Assembly: GCF_016722785.1 (NCBI RefSeq) | Contig: NZ_JAEQNE010000008.1 | Location: 186,001 to 250,000, forward strand | Direction: 5' to 3' | Length of the DNA stretch: 64,000 nucleotides | DNA from: Ramlibacter monticola | Lineage (GTDB): Bacteria > Pseudomonadota > Gammaproteobacteria > Burkholderiales > Burkholderiaceae_C | In this document: positions 33,470 through 42,540 of the stretch, one piece after another | Numbering within the stretch: position 1 is the stretch's first letter | Layout of the letters: every line of letters starts with the position of its first letter | Notes under the pieces: generated by a model | What the model was told of the DNA's origin: nothing | Database searches by the model: none | Seen by the model: the letters and a program-made list of their open reading frames with translations, nothing else | Program-made: the position numbers and the translations under genes

Positions 33470-36400
33470 ATCTGGTCCCCCGCGGTGGCGCCGGCGGGGA
33501 TCTCGCGATCGCCCAGTTCATGCCGGTACAGCTTGCGCTGGCGTTCGCTGCCCTGGAAGAAGCCGCGCACCACCACGAAGAAGACGGGAACGAAGAACAC
33601 CGCCAGGCCGGTGCCGGTGAGCATGCCGCCCAGCACGCCGGTGCCGATGGCACGCTGGCTCGCGGAGCCGGCACCGCTGGCGATGGCCAGCGGCAGCACG
33701 CCGAGGCCGAAGGCCATGGAGGTCATGATGATGGGGCGGAAGCGCAGGTGCGCCGCCGCCAGCGCCGCCTCGATCACGTTCTTGCCCTGGGCCTGCAGGT
33801 CCTTGGCGAATTCGATGATCAGGATGGCGTTCTTGGCCGACAGGCCGATGATCGTGATCAGGCCCACCTGGAAGTACACGTCGTTCGCGTATCCGCGCAG
33901 CAGCGTCGCGAGCAGCACGCCCAGCACGCCCAGCGGCACCACCAGGATCACCGCGAGCGGGATCGACCAGCTCTCGTACAGCGCCGCGAGGCACAGGAAC
34001 ACCGACAGGATGGCGAAGCCGTAGAGGATCAGCGCCTGCGCGCCGGCCTGCTTTTCCTCGCGCGACTGGCCGGTCCACTCGTAGGCGAAGCCGGACGGCA
34101 GTTGCGCCGCCAGCCGTTCCATCTCCGCCATCGCCGCGCCGGTGCTGTAGCCCGGTGCCGGCGCGCCCGAGATGCGCATCGCCGGATAGCCGTTGTAGCG
34201 CACCGCCTGCATGGCGCCCGTGATCCAGCGCGTGGTGGCGAAGGAGGCCATGGGCACCGCCTTGCCGGTGTTGGACATCACGTTCAGGCGCAGCAGGTCC
34301 TCCGGCTGCATCCGCGAAGGCGCGTCGGCCTGCACCACCACCCGCTGGAGGCGGCCGCGGTTCGGGAAGTCGTTGATGTAGGCCGAGCCCAGCGCGGTGG
34401 AGAGACCCGCGTTGATCGACTCGAAGCTCACGCCCAGCGCCTGCGCCTTGTCGCGGTCGATGTCCACCTGCAGCTGCGGCGCATCTTCGAGGCCGTCGGG
34501 GCGCACCTGCGCCAGCACCTTGCTCTGGGCGGCCATCCCCAGCAGCTGGTTGCGGGCGGCGACCAGGGCCTCGTGGCCGTTGCCGCCGCGGTCCTGCAGG
34601 CGGAAGGTGAAGCCGGAGGCGACGCCCAGTTCGGGGATGGGCGGCGGGCTCAGGGGGAAGATGAAGGCATCGCGGATGCGCGACAGGGCCCCGAAGGCGC
34701 GCCCCGCGACGGCGCCGGCCGAATGCTCCTCGCCCTGGCGCTCGTGCCAGTCCTTCAGCGTCACGAAGGCGAGCGCCGCGTTCTGGCCCTGCCCCGAGAA
34801 GGAGAAGCCCAGCACGCCCACCATGCTCTGCACCTCGGGCTGCTTGAGGATGAAGTCCTCCACCTGCTGCATCACGCTGCGCGTGCGCTCCAGCGTGGCG
34901 CCAGGGGGCAGCTGCACGTTGACGATGATGTAGCCCTGGTCCTCCTGCGGCAGGAAGGACGTGGGCAGGCGCGTGTAGATCAGCGCAGCGACCCCCGCGA
35001 TCGCGGCGTAGATGACCAGGTAGCGGGCGGCGCGACGCAGGATGCGCGCGACGAAGCTCTCGTAGCCCTTGGCGGTGCGCCGGAACACGCGGTTGAAGGC
35101 GCCGAAGAAGCCGCGCTTTTCCTCGTGGTGGCCGGCGCTCACCTGCTTCAGCAGGGTCGCGCACAGGGCCGGCGTGAGCGACAGCGCCATGAAGGCCGAG
35201 CACGCGATCGAGGCCACCATCACGGCGGCGAACTGCCGGTAGATGTTGCCGGTGGAGCCGGCGAAGAAGGCCAGCGGCACGAACACCGAGATCAGCACCA
35301 CCGTCACGCCGACGATGGCGCCCTGGATCTGGCTCATGGCCTTGCGCGTGGCCTCGCGCGGCGTCAGGCCCTCGTGGCTCATGATGCGCTCGACGTTCTC
35401 CACCACCACGATGGCGTCGTCCACCACGATGCCGATCACCAGCACCATGCCGAACATGGTCAGCACGTTGATCGAGAAGCCCAGTGCCAGCAGCGCGCCG
35501 AAGGTCCCCAGCAGGGCCACCGGCACCACCAGGGTCGGGATGATCGTGTAGCGCCAGTTCTGCAGGAACAGGAACATCACCAGGAACACCAGCACCACGG
35601 CTTCCAGCAGCGTCTCGACCACCTGCTTAATCGAGATGCGCACGAAGCGCGAGCTGTCGTACGGAATGTCCCATTTCATGCCGCGCGGGAAGTACGGCGC
35701 CAGCTCGGTCATGCGCTTGCGCACCGCGTCGGCCGTGGCCAGCGCGTTGCCGGTGGGCGAAAGCTGCACGCCGATGCCGGTGGAGGGCTTGCCGTTCAGG
35801 CGGGCGGAACTCGCGAAGGTCTGGGCGTTGAGCTCCACGCGGGCGACGTCCTTCAGCCGCACCGTCGAGCCCTCCGGGGTGGAGCGCAGCACGATGTTGC
35901 CGAACTGCTCCGGCGTGGTGAGCTGGCCCGGCACCACGATGGTCGCGGCGACCGACTGCCCCGGCACGTTGGGCAGGTCGCCGATGGTGCCGGCCGAGAC
36001 CTGCGCGTTCTGCGCGCGGATCGCGTTGTTGACCTCGCTGGTGGACAGGTTGTAGCCCACCAGCTTCTCCGGGTCGATCCAGACGCGCATCGCGGCCTCG
36101 GTGCCGAACAGCTGCGCCTGGCCCACGCCGGGGATGCGCTGCAGCTCGGGCAGCACCGCGCGCGAGGCGTAGTCGCCCAGGTCCACCGGCGTGAAGTTCG
36201 GGTCGTCGGAGGACAGGGTCGTGAACAGCAGGAAGTTGGAGCGGGCCTTCTCCACCCGCACGCCCTGCTGCGTCACGGCCGCGGGGAGGCGCGGCGTCGC
36301 GCGCGCCAGCCGGTTCTGCACGTCGACCTGCGCCAGGTCGGGGTTGGTGCCGGGCTCGAAGCTGATGGTGATCTGGCCGACGCCGTTGGCCTGCGTGACC

Positions 36401-36639
36401 GACTCCATGTAGATCAGGCCGGGCGAGCCGTTCATTTCCTGCTCGACCACGCTGATGACGCTTTCCTCCAGCGTCTGCGCGGAAGCGCCCGGATAGACGG
36501 CGGTCAGCACGATGGACGGCGGCGCCACCGGCGGGTACTGCGCGATCGGCAGCTTGGTGATGGAGACCCCGCCGATCACCAGCAGGAACAGCGCGATCAC
36601 CCACGCGAAGATGGGGCGGTCGATGAAGAACCTGGACAT
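33466..36639 (-). CDS. RND multidrug efflux inner-membrane transporter (AcrB/HAE-1)
   Basis: Proton-driven pump exporting hydrophobic drugs. 1057 aa, the expected size. N-terminus MSRFFIDRPIFAWVIALFLL is the HAE-1 signature. The proton-relay residues are intact: DD in GIVVDDAIVVVENVERI (about 405-408) and Lys in LSAKNAILIIEFAKD. The large periplasmic porter loops include EQEMNGSPGLIYM. It follows the adaptor gene by 10 bases and overlaps the outer-membrane gene. Closest to the AcrB/MexB/TtgB group. Confidence 0.96.
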   Translation of the reverse strand: MSRFFIDRPIFAWVIALFLLVIGGVSITKLPIAQYPPVAPPSIVLTAVYPGASAQTLEESVISVVEQEMNGSPGLIYMESVTQANGVGQITISFEPGTNPDLAQVDVQNRLARATPRLPAAVTQQGVRVEKARSNFLLFTTLSSDDPNFTPVDLGDYASRAVLPELQRIPGVGQAQLFGTEAAMRVWIDPEKLVGYNLSTSEVNNAIRAQNAQVSAGTIGDLPNVPGQSVAATIVVPGQLTTPEQFGNIVLRSTPEGSTVRLKDVARVELNAQTFASSARLNGKPSTGIGVQLSPTGNALATADAVRKRMTELAPYFPRGMKWDIPYDSSRFVRISIKQVVETLLEAVVLVFLVMFLFLQNWRYTIIPTLVVPVALLGTFGALLALGFSINVLTMFGMVLVIGIVVDDAIVVVENVERIMSHEGLTPREATRKAMSQIQGAIVGVTVVLISVFVPLAFFAGSTGNIYRQFAAVMVASIACSAFMALSLTPALCATLLKQVSAGHHEEKRGFFGAFNRVFRRTAKGYESFVARILRRAARYLVIYAAIAGVAALIYTRLPTSFLPQEDQGYIIVNVQLPPGATLERTRSVMQQVEDFILKQPEVQSMVGVLGFSFSGQGQNAALAFVTLKDWHERQGEEHSAGAVAGRAFGALSRIRDAFIFPLSPPPIPELGVASGFTFRLQDRGGNGHEALVAARNQLLGMAAQSKVLAQVRPDGLEDAPQLQVDIDRDKAQALGVSFESINAGLSTALGSAYINDFPNRGRLQRVVVQADAPSRMQPEDLLRLNVMSNTGKAVPMASFATTRWITGAMQAVRYNGYPAMRISGAPAPGYSTGAAMAEMERLAAQLPSGFAYEWTGQSREEKQAGAQALILYGFAILSVFLCLAALYESWSIPLAVILVVPLGVLGVLLATLLRGYANDVYFQVGLITIIGLSAKNAILIIEFAKDLQAQGKNVIEAALAAAHLRFRPIIMTSMAFGLGVLPLAIASGAGSASQRAIGTGVLGGMLTGTGLAVFFVPVFFVVVRGFFQGSERQRKLYRHELGDREIPAGATAGDQI

Positions 36640-36649
36640 GCGGCTGTCC

Positions 36650-37897
36650 TCAGCTGCGGGCGGCGGCCTGCGAGGCGGCGGCGGATGCCGGGACCGCCGC
36701 CGCGGACGCGGCCGGTTTCGCGGGGGCGGCGGAGCCGGCCGGAACCGGCGTCGCGGCCCAGGGCACCGGTTTCACCGGCGCGCCGGGACGCAGCTTCTGG
36801 AAGCCGTCCACCATCACCTGCTCGCCGGGCTGCAGGCCCTCCAGCACGACCCACTGGCCGTTCTGCGAGCCGCCGATCTTGATCGTGCGCGGCGCCACCT
36901 GGCCGCTGGCGGCCACCACCATCACGGTGTCGCCCTGCGGCGAGCGCGTCACGGCCTGCTGCGGCAGCAGCATCGCGTGCTGCGCCTTGGCCTGCTCCAC
37001 CTTCACGCGCACGTACATGCCGGGCAGCAGCATGGCGCGCGGGTTGGGCACCTCGGCGCGCAGCGTCACCTGGCCGGTGTTCTGGTCCACGCTCAGGTCG
37101 GCGAACAGCAGCCGCCCGGGCTGCGGATGCTCGGTGCCGTCTTCCAGCACCACGCGCACCTGCGCGCCCTCGGCGCCGGCGCGCTTGAGGCGGCCCTGCT
37201 CCAGCGAGCGGCGCAGGTTCATCACCTCGGAAACCGACTGCGTGAAGTTCACGAACAGCGGATCGATCTGCTGGATCACCGCCAGCGGCGTGGCCTCGCC
37301 CTGCCCCACCAGCGCCCCTTCGGTGACGAGCGAGCGGCCGATGCGGCCGGAGATCGGCGCCGTGACCGAGGCGTAGCCCAGGTTGATTTCGGCCGTGCGC
37401 ACCGCGGCGCGCGCGGACGCGATGTCGGCCTCGGCGGTCTTCTCGGCCGCGACGGCATTGGCGTACTCCTGCTTGCTGATGGCGTTGGCTTCCGCCAGCG
37501 GCTTGTAGCGTTGCGCCAGGGCGCTGGCCTGCACGAAATTGGCCTCGGCCTTGGCGAGCGCGGCCCGCGCGCTCTGGTGGGCGGCGGCATACGGACCCGG
37601 GTCGATGCGGTACAGCACCTGGCCGGCGCGCACGTCGCTGCCTTCGCGGAACAGGCGCGACTGCACGATGCCGGCGGCGCGGGCACGCACCTGCGCCACG
37701 CGCGCGGGCTCGAGGCGGCCGGGCAGTTCGGTCACCAGGCCGACCTCGCCGGTGGCGACGGTGACCACGCCGACTTCCGGCGGCGGCGGCGCACCGCCTC
37801 CCGCGGCCGGCGCGGGCGAGCCCGTGCCCTGGCCGCAGCCGGTCAGCACGAGCAGGATGAGAAGGGACGCAAGGACCTGCGGCGTGCGGGCTGCCAT
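36650..37897 (-). CDS. RND efflux periplasmic adaptor lipoprotein (AcrA family)
   Basis: Membrane-fusion protein joining the pump and outer-membrane channel. 415 aa from MAARTPQVLASLLILLVLTGC; the frame extends 29 codons upstream across the operator but the lipobox LTGC fits this start. Lipoyl halves PGRLEPARVAQVRARAAGIV and SVTAPISGRIGRSLV flank a coiled coil (about 95-165). The C-terminal tail is Ala/Pro-rich. First gene of the pump operon, reading away from tetR. Confidence 0.95.
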   Translation of the reverse strand: MAARTPQVLASLLILLVLTGCGQGTGSPAPAAGGGAPPPPEVGVVTVATGEVGLVTELPGRLEPARVAQVRARAAGIVQSRLFREGSDVRAGQVLYRIDPGPYAAAHQSARAALAKAEANFVQASALAQRYKPLAEANAISKQEYANAVAAEKTAEADIASARAAVRTAEINLGYASVTAPISGRIGRSLVTEGALVGQGEATPLAVIQQIDPLFVNFTQSVSEVMNLRRSLEQGRLKRAGAEGAQVRVVLEDGTEHPQPGRLLFADLSVDQNTGQVTLRAEVPNPRAMLLPGMYVRVKVEQAKAQHAMLLPQQAVTRSPQGDTVMVVAASGQVAPRTIKIGGSQNGQWVVLEGLQPGEQVMVDGFQKLRPGAPVKPVPWAATPVPAGSAAPAKPAASAAAVPASAAASQAAARS

Positions 37898-37965
37898 GGT
37901 TCGTGTTCGGTGTGAGGATGGAAGGAGGAGGCGGTTGCTCGGGGCAGACCGGCGCAAGTCGCGAG

Positions 37966-37989
37966 TATACATACAGGCTTGCATGTATA
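37966..37989. promoter_or_regulatory. 24-bp AcrR/TtgR-type operator between pump operon and tetR
   Basis: TATACATACA-GGCT-TGCATGTATA: ten-base arms with one mismatch. It is 12 bases before the tetR ATG and 68 before the adaptor ATG, resembling the palindromes bound by AcrR and TtgR. A minus-strand TATACT (-10-like) lies within it. Repression of both directions is inferred. Confidence 0.8.
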
Positions 37990-38001
37990 TTCCGGGGGGT
38001 C

Positions 38002-38619
38002 ATGGTCCGCCGCTCCAAGGAAGACGCCCTCGCCACCCGCAACAGCCTGCTGGATGCGGCCGAGCGCGTGTTCCTCGCCCAGGGGGTGGCCGGAACCTCG
38101 CTCAACGACATCGCGCTGGAGGCCGGCACCACGCGCGGCGCCATCTACTGGCATTTCCGCGACAAGGCCGACCTGTTCAACGCAATGATGGACCGGGTCG
38201 TGATGCCCCTGCAGTGCGCACTGGAATCGGTGCAGCAGGCGCCCGGCGAGGATCCGCTGCCGCGGCTGAAGAAAGCCTTGCGCTCGGCCCTGCGCCAGAC
38301 CGTGTCCGACCCCCAGACGCGCCGCGTCTTCGAGGTCGCCACCCACAAGGTCGAGTACGTGGACAGCCTCTGCGCCGTGCGCGAACGCCACCGGCACACG
38401 CGCGACCGCGTCGTGGGGCAGTTCCGGCAGGCGCTCCTGAAGAGCGCGGAGCTGCGCGGCGTGCGCCTGGACATCCCCGCGAGCGTCGCGGCACAGGGCC
38501 TGCACGCGCTGGTCGACGGCCTGATCCAGAACTGGCTGCTCGACCCGGAAGGCTTCGACCTCGAATCCGGCGGCAGCAAGGCGATCGACGCCTACCTGCG
38601 GGGCGTCGGCCTGCCATAG
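38002..38619 (+). CDS. TetR-family repressor of the efflux operon (AcrR/TtgR-like)
   Basis: 205 aa, start ATG at 38002 giving MVRRSKEDALATRNSLLDAA. The helix-turn-helix is GTSLNDIALEAGTTRGAIYWHF, a near-exact match to AcrR/TtgR. The ligand-binding domain is the TetR_C_2 type (RRVFEVATHKVEYVD). Divergent from the pump genes with the operator between, so drug-sensing repression of the pump and of itself is expected. A 13-bp hairpin follows. Confidence 0.93.
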   Translation: MVRRSKEDALATRNSLLDAAERVFLAQGVAGTSLNDIALEAGTTRGAIYWHFRDKADLFNAMMDRVVMPLQCALESVQQAPGEDPLPRLKKALRSALRQTVSDPQTRRVFEVATHKVEYVDSLCAVRERHRHTRDRVVGQFRQALLKSAELRGVRLDIPASVAAQGLHALVDGLIQNWLLDPEGFDLESGGSKAIDAYLRGVGLP

Positions 38620-38620
38620 C

Positions 38621-38649
38621 GGAAAGGTCCGGCAGCGCCGGACCTTTCC
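38621..38649. terminator. Hairpin after tetR
   Basis: Perfect 13-bp stem GGAAAGGTCCGGC/GCCGGACCTTTCC with a 3-base loop, right after the TAG. No T run follows, so it may need help to terminate, or it may protect the 3' end. Confidence 0.55.
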
Positions 38650-38730
38650 TGCCCCATGGTGAGCTGGCAGGGAGGACCCCTCCTGCCCGCCAGCCCGGTC
38701 CTGACGCGGCCCGCCCCGGCCGCCCCTCTC

Positions 38731-39315
38731 TCAGGACTTGTTGAACTTCTTCTTCGCGTCGGCCACGCACTTGTCCTTCGTATCGCCCTTGAGGGCTTCG
38801 CAACGCTCCTTGGCGGCGGCGTATTGCGCGTCGGTCGTGTCCTTCGCGGCTTCCTTGCGTTCCTCGGCGGCAGCGGGCGAGTTCGCGCCCTTCTGCGCCG
38901 CCTTCATGTCGGCCTTGGCGTGGCCCTTGGCGGCCTCGTGCGCCGCCTTCGCGTCCTTCTTGCAGACGTCCTTGGCGTTACCCTTCATGTCGTCGCACTT
39001 TTCCTTGGCGACGTCGTAGGCGGCATCGGCCTTCGCCAGCTTCACCTTCTCGTCCGCCTTCGGGCTGGGCAGGTACTGCGATTCCAGTTCGGCCTTGGCG
39101 ACCTTCTCCTTGCCCTTGGCGTCGGCCTTGCAGAGATCCTTCGCATTGCCGTTCATGCCGTCGCAGGCGGCCTTGTCGGCCTTGTACTGCGCCTCGATCT
39201 TGTCCTTGGCGGCCTTGTGCGCATCCTTGCTCATCGCGGCGTTGTCCGCGGCGAAGGCGCTTCCGGCGAAGCAGAGACAGAGGGCAGCGGCCAGTCCGAT
39301 CAGGTCCTTCTTCAT
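38731..39315 (-). CDS. Secreted Lys/Ala-rich protein with three CX10C repeats
   Basis: 194 aa with a Sec signal (LIGLAAALCLCFAGSAFA, cut near residue 22). The mature protein is mostly charged helix. Three 24-residue repeats at 44-67, 100-123 and 165-188 share the pattern Y-x6-C-x4-GNAKD-x-C-x2-DAK, each with two Cys spaced CX10C (51/62, 107/118, 172/183). Likely periplasmic with disulfides or metal binding; function unknown. It resembles 'cell envelope biogenesis TolA-like' hypothetical proteins of Burkholderiales only in composition. Confidence 0.8.
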   Translation of the reverse strand: MKKDLIGLAAALCLCFAGSAFAADNAAMSKDAHKAAKDKIEAQYKADKAACDGMNGNAKDLCKADAKGKEKVAKAELESQYLPSPKADEKVKLAKADAAYDVAKEKCDDMKGNAKDVCKKDAKAAHEAAKGHAKADMKAAQKGANSPAAAEERKEAAKDTTDAQYAAAKERCEALKGDTKDKCVADAKKKFNKS

Positions 39316-39459
39316 GGTTCCATTTCCTTTCCAGAGGTCATTGGGTACTTCCCTTCTAGGAAACGGCGAAGCCCCCTGCCCCAGCAGTAGGAGGCATGTG
39401 CCGGTGGTTGTCAGCCCGCGACTACAGCGCGCAAGCGCAGCGCTGCGATGCGATGCGGT

Positions 39460-39852
39460 TCAAGCCGCGACGATGAGTCGCGGGCGCAGTTCGCGGATGC
39501 GCTCTTCCACGTAGTAGCCGCCGTATTCCGTGTAGCGCAGGAAGGCGCGTCCGCACTGCACGCATTGCCACACGTCGCAACGGTTGTAGGGAAAGAAGGC
39601 CGGCGCGATCGGCGCGTCCGGCGACCAGCCATGCGTGCCGTCCGGGTGGTGTTCCTCGAGCGTGGGATCCTCGACCTGCGGCTGCCGCAGGCTCGCCACC
39701 TTGCGCAGCCGGTCGCGATCGAGCGAAGCCGGCAGGGACTCCCAGCCCGGCGCGCGAATGGCCGCGCAGGCGCGGCACGGCTGTTGCGGCAGCGCGGCCG
39801 CGAGGCGGCGCAAGCCTTCGGCGTCCAGCAGCGGCAGGTCGGTTCCGGTCAT
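39460..39852 (-). CDS. Hypothetical protein with two CxxC motifs
   Basis: 130 aa, MTGTDLPLLDAEGLRRLAAA onward. CRAC (about 26-29) and CVQC (about 97-100) could form one zinc site; AFLRYTEYGGYYVEERIREL is rich in aromatics. No signal or membrane segment. I do not recognise a named family. It is divergent from the cupin gene with 60 bases between. The 144 bases upstream of its neighbour's start (39316-39459) hold nothing I can name. Confidence 0.75.
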   Translation of the reverse strand: MTGTDLPLLDAEGLRRLAAALPQQPCRACAAIRAPGWESLPASLDRDRLRKVASLRQPQVEDPTLEEHHPDGTHGWSPDAPIAPAFFPYNRCDVWQCVQCGRAFLRYTEYGGYYVEERIRELRPRLIVAA

Positions 39853-39912
39853 CGCCGCATTGTGCGCGAGCCGCCTTGAAGCCCGGGACCGCCCGTTGTA
39901 CGCTGCCGCCCC

Positions 39913-40404
39913 ATGACCGCCCCTCCCCCGCACGACCACGGCGCGCCGAAGTGGAAGCACGATGGCGTGCGCGTCATCCCGGGCAACCAGCTCGACCCCA
40001 ACGTGCCCTCCACGCCGGGCATGGACCGCAAGGCCGCGATCGATTTCGCGCGCGTCGGCGCGCAGAAGCTGTGGGCCGGCACGGTCACCATCCACCCGAA
40101 CGCGAAGACCGGCGCGCACCACCACGGCCACCTCGAAAGCGTGATCTACGTGGTGAAGGGCCGCGCGCGCATGCGCTGGGGCGAGCAGCTCGAATTCACC
40201 GCCGAGGCCGGACCCGGCGACTTCATCTACGTGCCGCCCTACGTGCCGCACCAGGAGATCAACGCCAGCTCCACCGAGGTGCTCGAGTGCGTCCTGTGCC
40301 GCAGCGACGGGCAGGCCGTCGCGATCAACCTGGACATCGAGCCGGTCGAAAAGCCGGAGCAGGTGCTGTGGGTCGATCCCACGCACCCGCACGGCGGCGT
40401 GTGA
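39913..40404 (+). CDS. Cupin-domain protein
   Basis: 163 aa, single cupin barrel. Motif 1 is GAHHHGHLESVIYVVKG, motif 2 GDFIYVPPYVPHQEIN, so the metal ligands (three His, one Glu) are intact. No signal peptide. Probably a metal-dependent dioxygenase or isomerase, or a small-molecule binding protein. The aldo/keto reductase starts 20 bases later, suggesting one operon. Confidence 0.85.
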   Translation: MTAPPPHDHGAPKWKHDGVRVIPGNQLDPNVPSTPGMDRKAAIDFARVGAQKLWAGTVTIHPNAKTGAHHHGHLESVIYVVKGRARMRWGEQLEFTAEAGPGDFIYVPPYVPHQEINASSTEVLECVLCRSDGQAVAINLDIEPVEKPEQVLWVDPTHPHGGV

Positions 40405-40424
40405 ACGCAGCAAAGGATCAAGCG

Positions 40425-41381
40425 ATGGACTACCGCCCCCTCGGCCGCTCGGAGCTGCAGGTCTCGCCCCTGTGCTTCGGCGGCAACGTGTTCGGCTGGA
40501 CCGCCGACGAACGCACCTCCTTCTCGCTGCTCGATGCCTGGGTCGACGCGGGCTTCAACTTCGTCGACACCGCCGATGTCTATTCGCGCTGGGTCCCCGG
40601 CCACGCGGGCGGCGAATCCGAGGGCGTGATCGGCCGCTGGATCCGCCAGGGCGGCCGGCGCAGCAAGCTGGTGATCGCCACCAAGGTCGGCAACGACATG
40701 GGCGACGGCCGCATCGGCCTGAAGCCGGAGCGCATCCGCGAGGCGGTGGAGGCCTCGCTGCGACGGCTGCACGTGGAATGCATCGACCTGTACCAGGCGC
40801 ACCGCGACGACGAGTCGACCCCGCTCGAAGCGACGCTGGAGGCCTTCGGCAAGCTCGTCGCCGAAGGCAAGGTGCGCGCGATCGGCGCGTCGAACTACAC
40901 GGCACCGCGCCTGCACGCCGCGCTGGAGGCCAGCGCGCGGCTCGGCCTGCCGCGCTACGAGAGCCTGCAGCCCCTGTACAACCTCTACGACCGCTTCGAC
41001 TTCGAGGAGGACCTGCAGGGCCTGTGCCGGCGCGAGCACGTCGGCGTCATCAACTACTACGCGCTGGCCGCGGGCTTCCTCACCGGCAAGTACCGCAGCC
41101 CCGAGGACGCTTCCAGGAGCCCGCGCGGCCGGATGGTGGTGCAGAAGTACCTCGATGCGCGCGGGCAGCGCATCGTGCGGGCGCTGGACGAGGCCGCCGA
41201 ACGCAGCGGCGGCACACCGGGGCAGGTGGCGATCGCCTGGGCGATGGCGCAGCCGGCCGTCACCTCGCCGATCGCGAGCGCGACCTCGCTGGCCCAGCTG
41301 GAGGAACTGGCGAAGGCCGCGGAGCTGCGGCTCGATGCGGCCACGGTGGCGCTGCTCGACGAAGCCAGCGGGCCGCATTAG
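40425..41381 (+). CDS. Aldo/keto reductase
   Basis: NADPH-dependent (beta/alpha)8 carbonyl reductase, 318 aa, start ATG behind AAAGGA. Tetrad residues appear in NFVDTADVYSRW (Asp, Tyr), LVIATKVGND (Lys) and LYQAHRDDESTP (His). Of the AKR11/12-like YajO/Tas group; the substrate is unknown. Follows the cupin gene. Confidence 0.9.
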   Translation: MDYRPLGRSELQVSPLCFGGNVFGWTADERTSFSLLDAWVDAGFNFVDTADVYSRWVPGHAGGESEGVIGRWIRQGGRRSKLVIATKVGNDMGDGRIGLKPERIREAVEASLRRLHVECIDLYQAHRDDESTPLEATLEAFGKLVAEGKVRAIGASNYTAPRLHAALEASARLGLPRYESLQPLYNLYDRFDFEEDLQGLCRREHVGVINYYALAAGFLTGKYRSPEDASRSPRGRMVVQKYLDARGQRIVRALDEAAERSGGTPGQVAIAWAMAQPAVTSPIASATSLAQLEELAKAAELRLDAATVALLDEASGPH

Positions 41382-41427
41382 GCGGGCGATCCCAGCGGGG
41401 CGCCCGGATCGCCGAGAATCCGGGGTC

Positions 41428-41856
41428 GTGAAGCTCCGCACCCTGATCTTCCTCGGCCTGTTGCCGCTCCTGCTCGTGCTCGCCCTGCTGGTGCGCGAGA
41501 TCGCGTGGCGGCACGGCCATCCGCTGGCGCAGCCGTCCGCGCCCGCGCCGGACGAAGCCTACGTGGCCGAGGTGCGCAGCCTGCCGGAGAGCCCCCTGCT
41601 CGCGCCCCAGAGCTCCGGCGTGTTCGTGCGCGGCCGCTGGGCGCTGCTGCGCAGCCTGCAGCCGCAGCTGGTGTTCGTCGGCTCCTGCGACAACGTCGAC
41701 ACCCGCTGGATGGGGCGCCGCCGCCTGGTCATCGAATGCCAGCTGCGCTCGGGCGAGCCGCGCCTGCTGCAGGCCCTGGTGGAGGACGTGGTGATCGAGC
41801 TGGTGATCCAGCCGCACTTCGCTAGAGCGCGCGCACCTGCACCTTTCGCCACTTGA
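41428..41856 (+). CDS. Membrane-anchored hypothetical protein
   Basis: 142 aa from the GTG at 41428 (initiator Met, then KLRTLIFLGLLPLLLVLALL). One N-terminal anchor, remainder periplasmic or cytosolic, with no named domain: LPESPLLAPQSSGVFVRGRW and a C-terminal QALVEDVVIELVIQPHF. Its last 35 bases overlap the convergent DUF1080 gene. Codon use matches its neighbours, so it is likely real. Confidence 0.6.
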   Translation: MKLRTLIFLGLLPLLLVLALLVREIAWRHGHPLAQPSAPAPDEAYVAEVRSLPESPLLAPQSSGVFVRGRWALLRSLQPQLVFVGSCDNVDTRWMGRRRLVIECQLRSGEPRLLQALVEDVVIELVIQPHFARARAPAPFAT

Positions 41857-42436
41857 TCGGCCCGCCCGGGGCGTTGTTGGCCCCCGCGCCGTACTGCAGC
41901 GCGATGTAGCCCTGCGGGAACTTGCCGTCCTGCACGTCGACCGTCTGCACGCCGTTGAGCTTCACGACCAGGCGCGAGCCCTGCGCGGTGACCTCGTAGA
42001 CGTTCCACTGTCCGCCCGCCTTGGGCATGGGCACGACCTTGGCGACGTTGACGATGGCACCGGTGCCGTAGGTGGGATCCGGGCGCTGGTCGAAGATGTT
42101 CACTTCGTAGGAGCTGGCGGCCTCGATCTTCTTCGGGTCGGTGGCGCGGATGAAGATGCCGCTGTTGGTGGTGGTGTCGGCCCAGAACTCGGCCCGCAGG
42201 GCGAAGTCGCGCCAGGTCTGCTTCGACACCAGGTAACCGCCGGCGCCGCGGTCGGCCACGATGGCGCCCTGCTCCGGTCGCCAGTTCGCCTCGCCGATGC
42301 GGTCGAAGTTCTCCAGCCCGCGCTCGCCGTCGATCAGCGTGGTCCAGCTGGGGCCCATGCCGGGCATGCTGGAACAACCCCACAGGACGCCTGCCGCGGC
42401 CAGCACGCCGCAGCCCAGGAAGGCCGATCTCTTCAT
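41822..42436 (-). CDS. DUF1080 (3-keto-disaccharide hydrolase-like) lipoprotein
   Basis: 204 aa. Lipobox in GVLAAAGVLWGC. The concanavalin-like fold carries FDRIGEANWRPEQGAIVADR, LRAEFWADTTTNSGIFIRA, YEVNIFDQR and GYIALQYGAG, all typical of DUF1080. Members hydrolyse 3-keto-glycosides, but many are uncharacterised. Surface-lipoprotein location is inferred. It overlaps the 3' end of the opposing gene. Confidence 0.87.
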   Translation of the reverse strand: MKRSAFLGCGVLAAAGVLWGCSSMPGMGPSWTTLIDGERGLENFDRIGEANWRPEQGAIVADRGAGGYLVSKQTWRDFALRAEFWADTTTNSGIFIRATDPKKIEAASSYEVNIFDQRPDPTYGTGAIVNVAKVVPMPKAGGQWNVYEVTAQGSRLVVKLNGVQTVDVQDGKFPQGYIALQYGAGANNAPGGPIKWRKVQVRAL

Positions 42437-42540
42437 GTTGTCTCCTGTCGTGGAAAAGGCGGGGAGATGCTACTTTCGTCCGCCTTCGGAAGGAAGGGGT
42501 CGACCCCGCATGGGCCGTCTGTGGGTATGCTCCATCGCCC

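Noticed and set aside
33520..36882. 1120-codon open frame antisense to the RND pump gene
   Set aside because: Same composition artefact; the opposite strand has all pump motifs.
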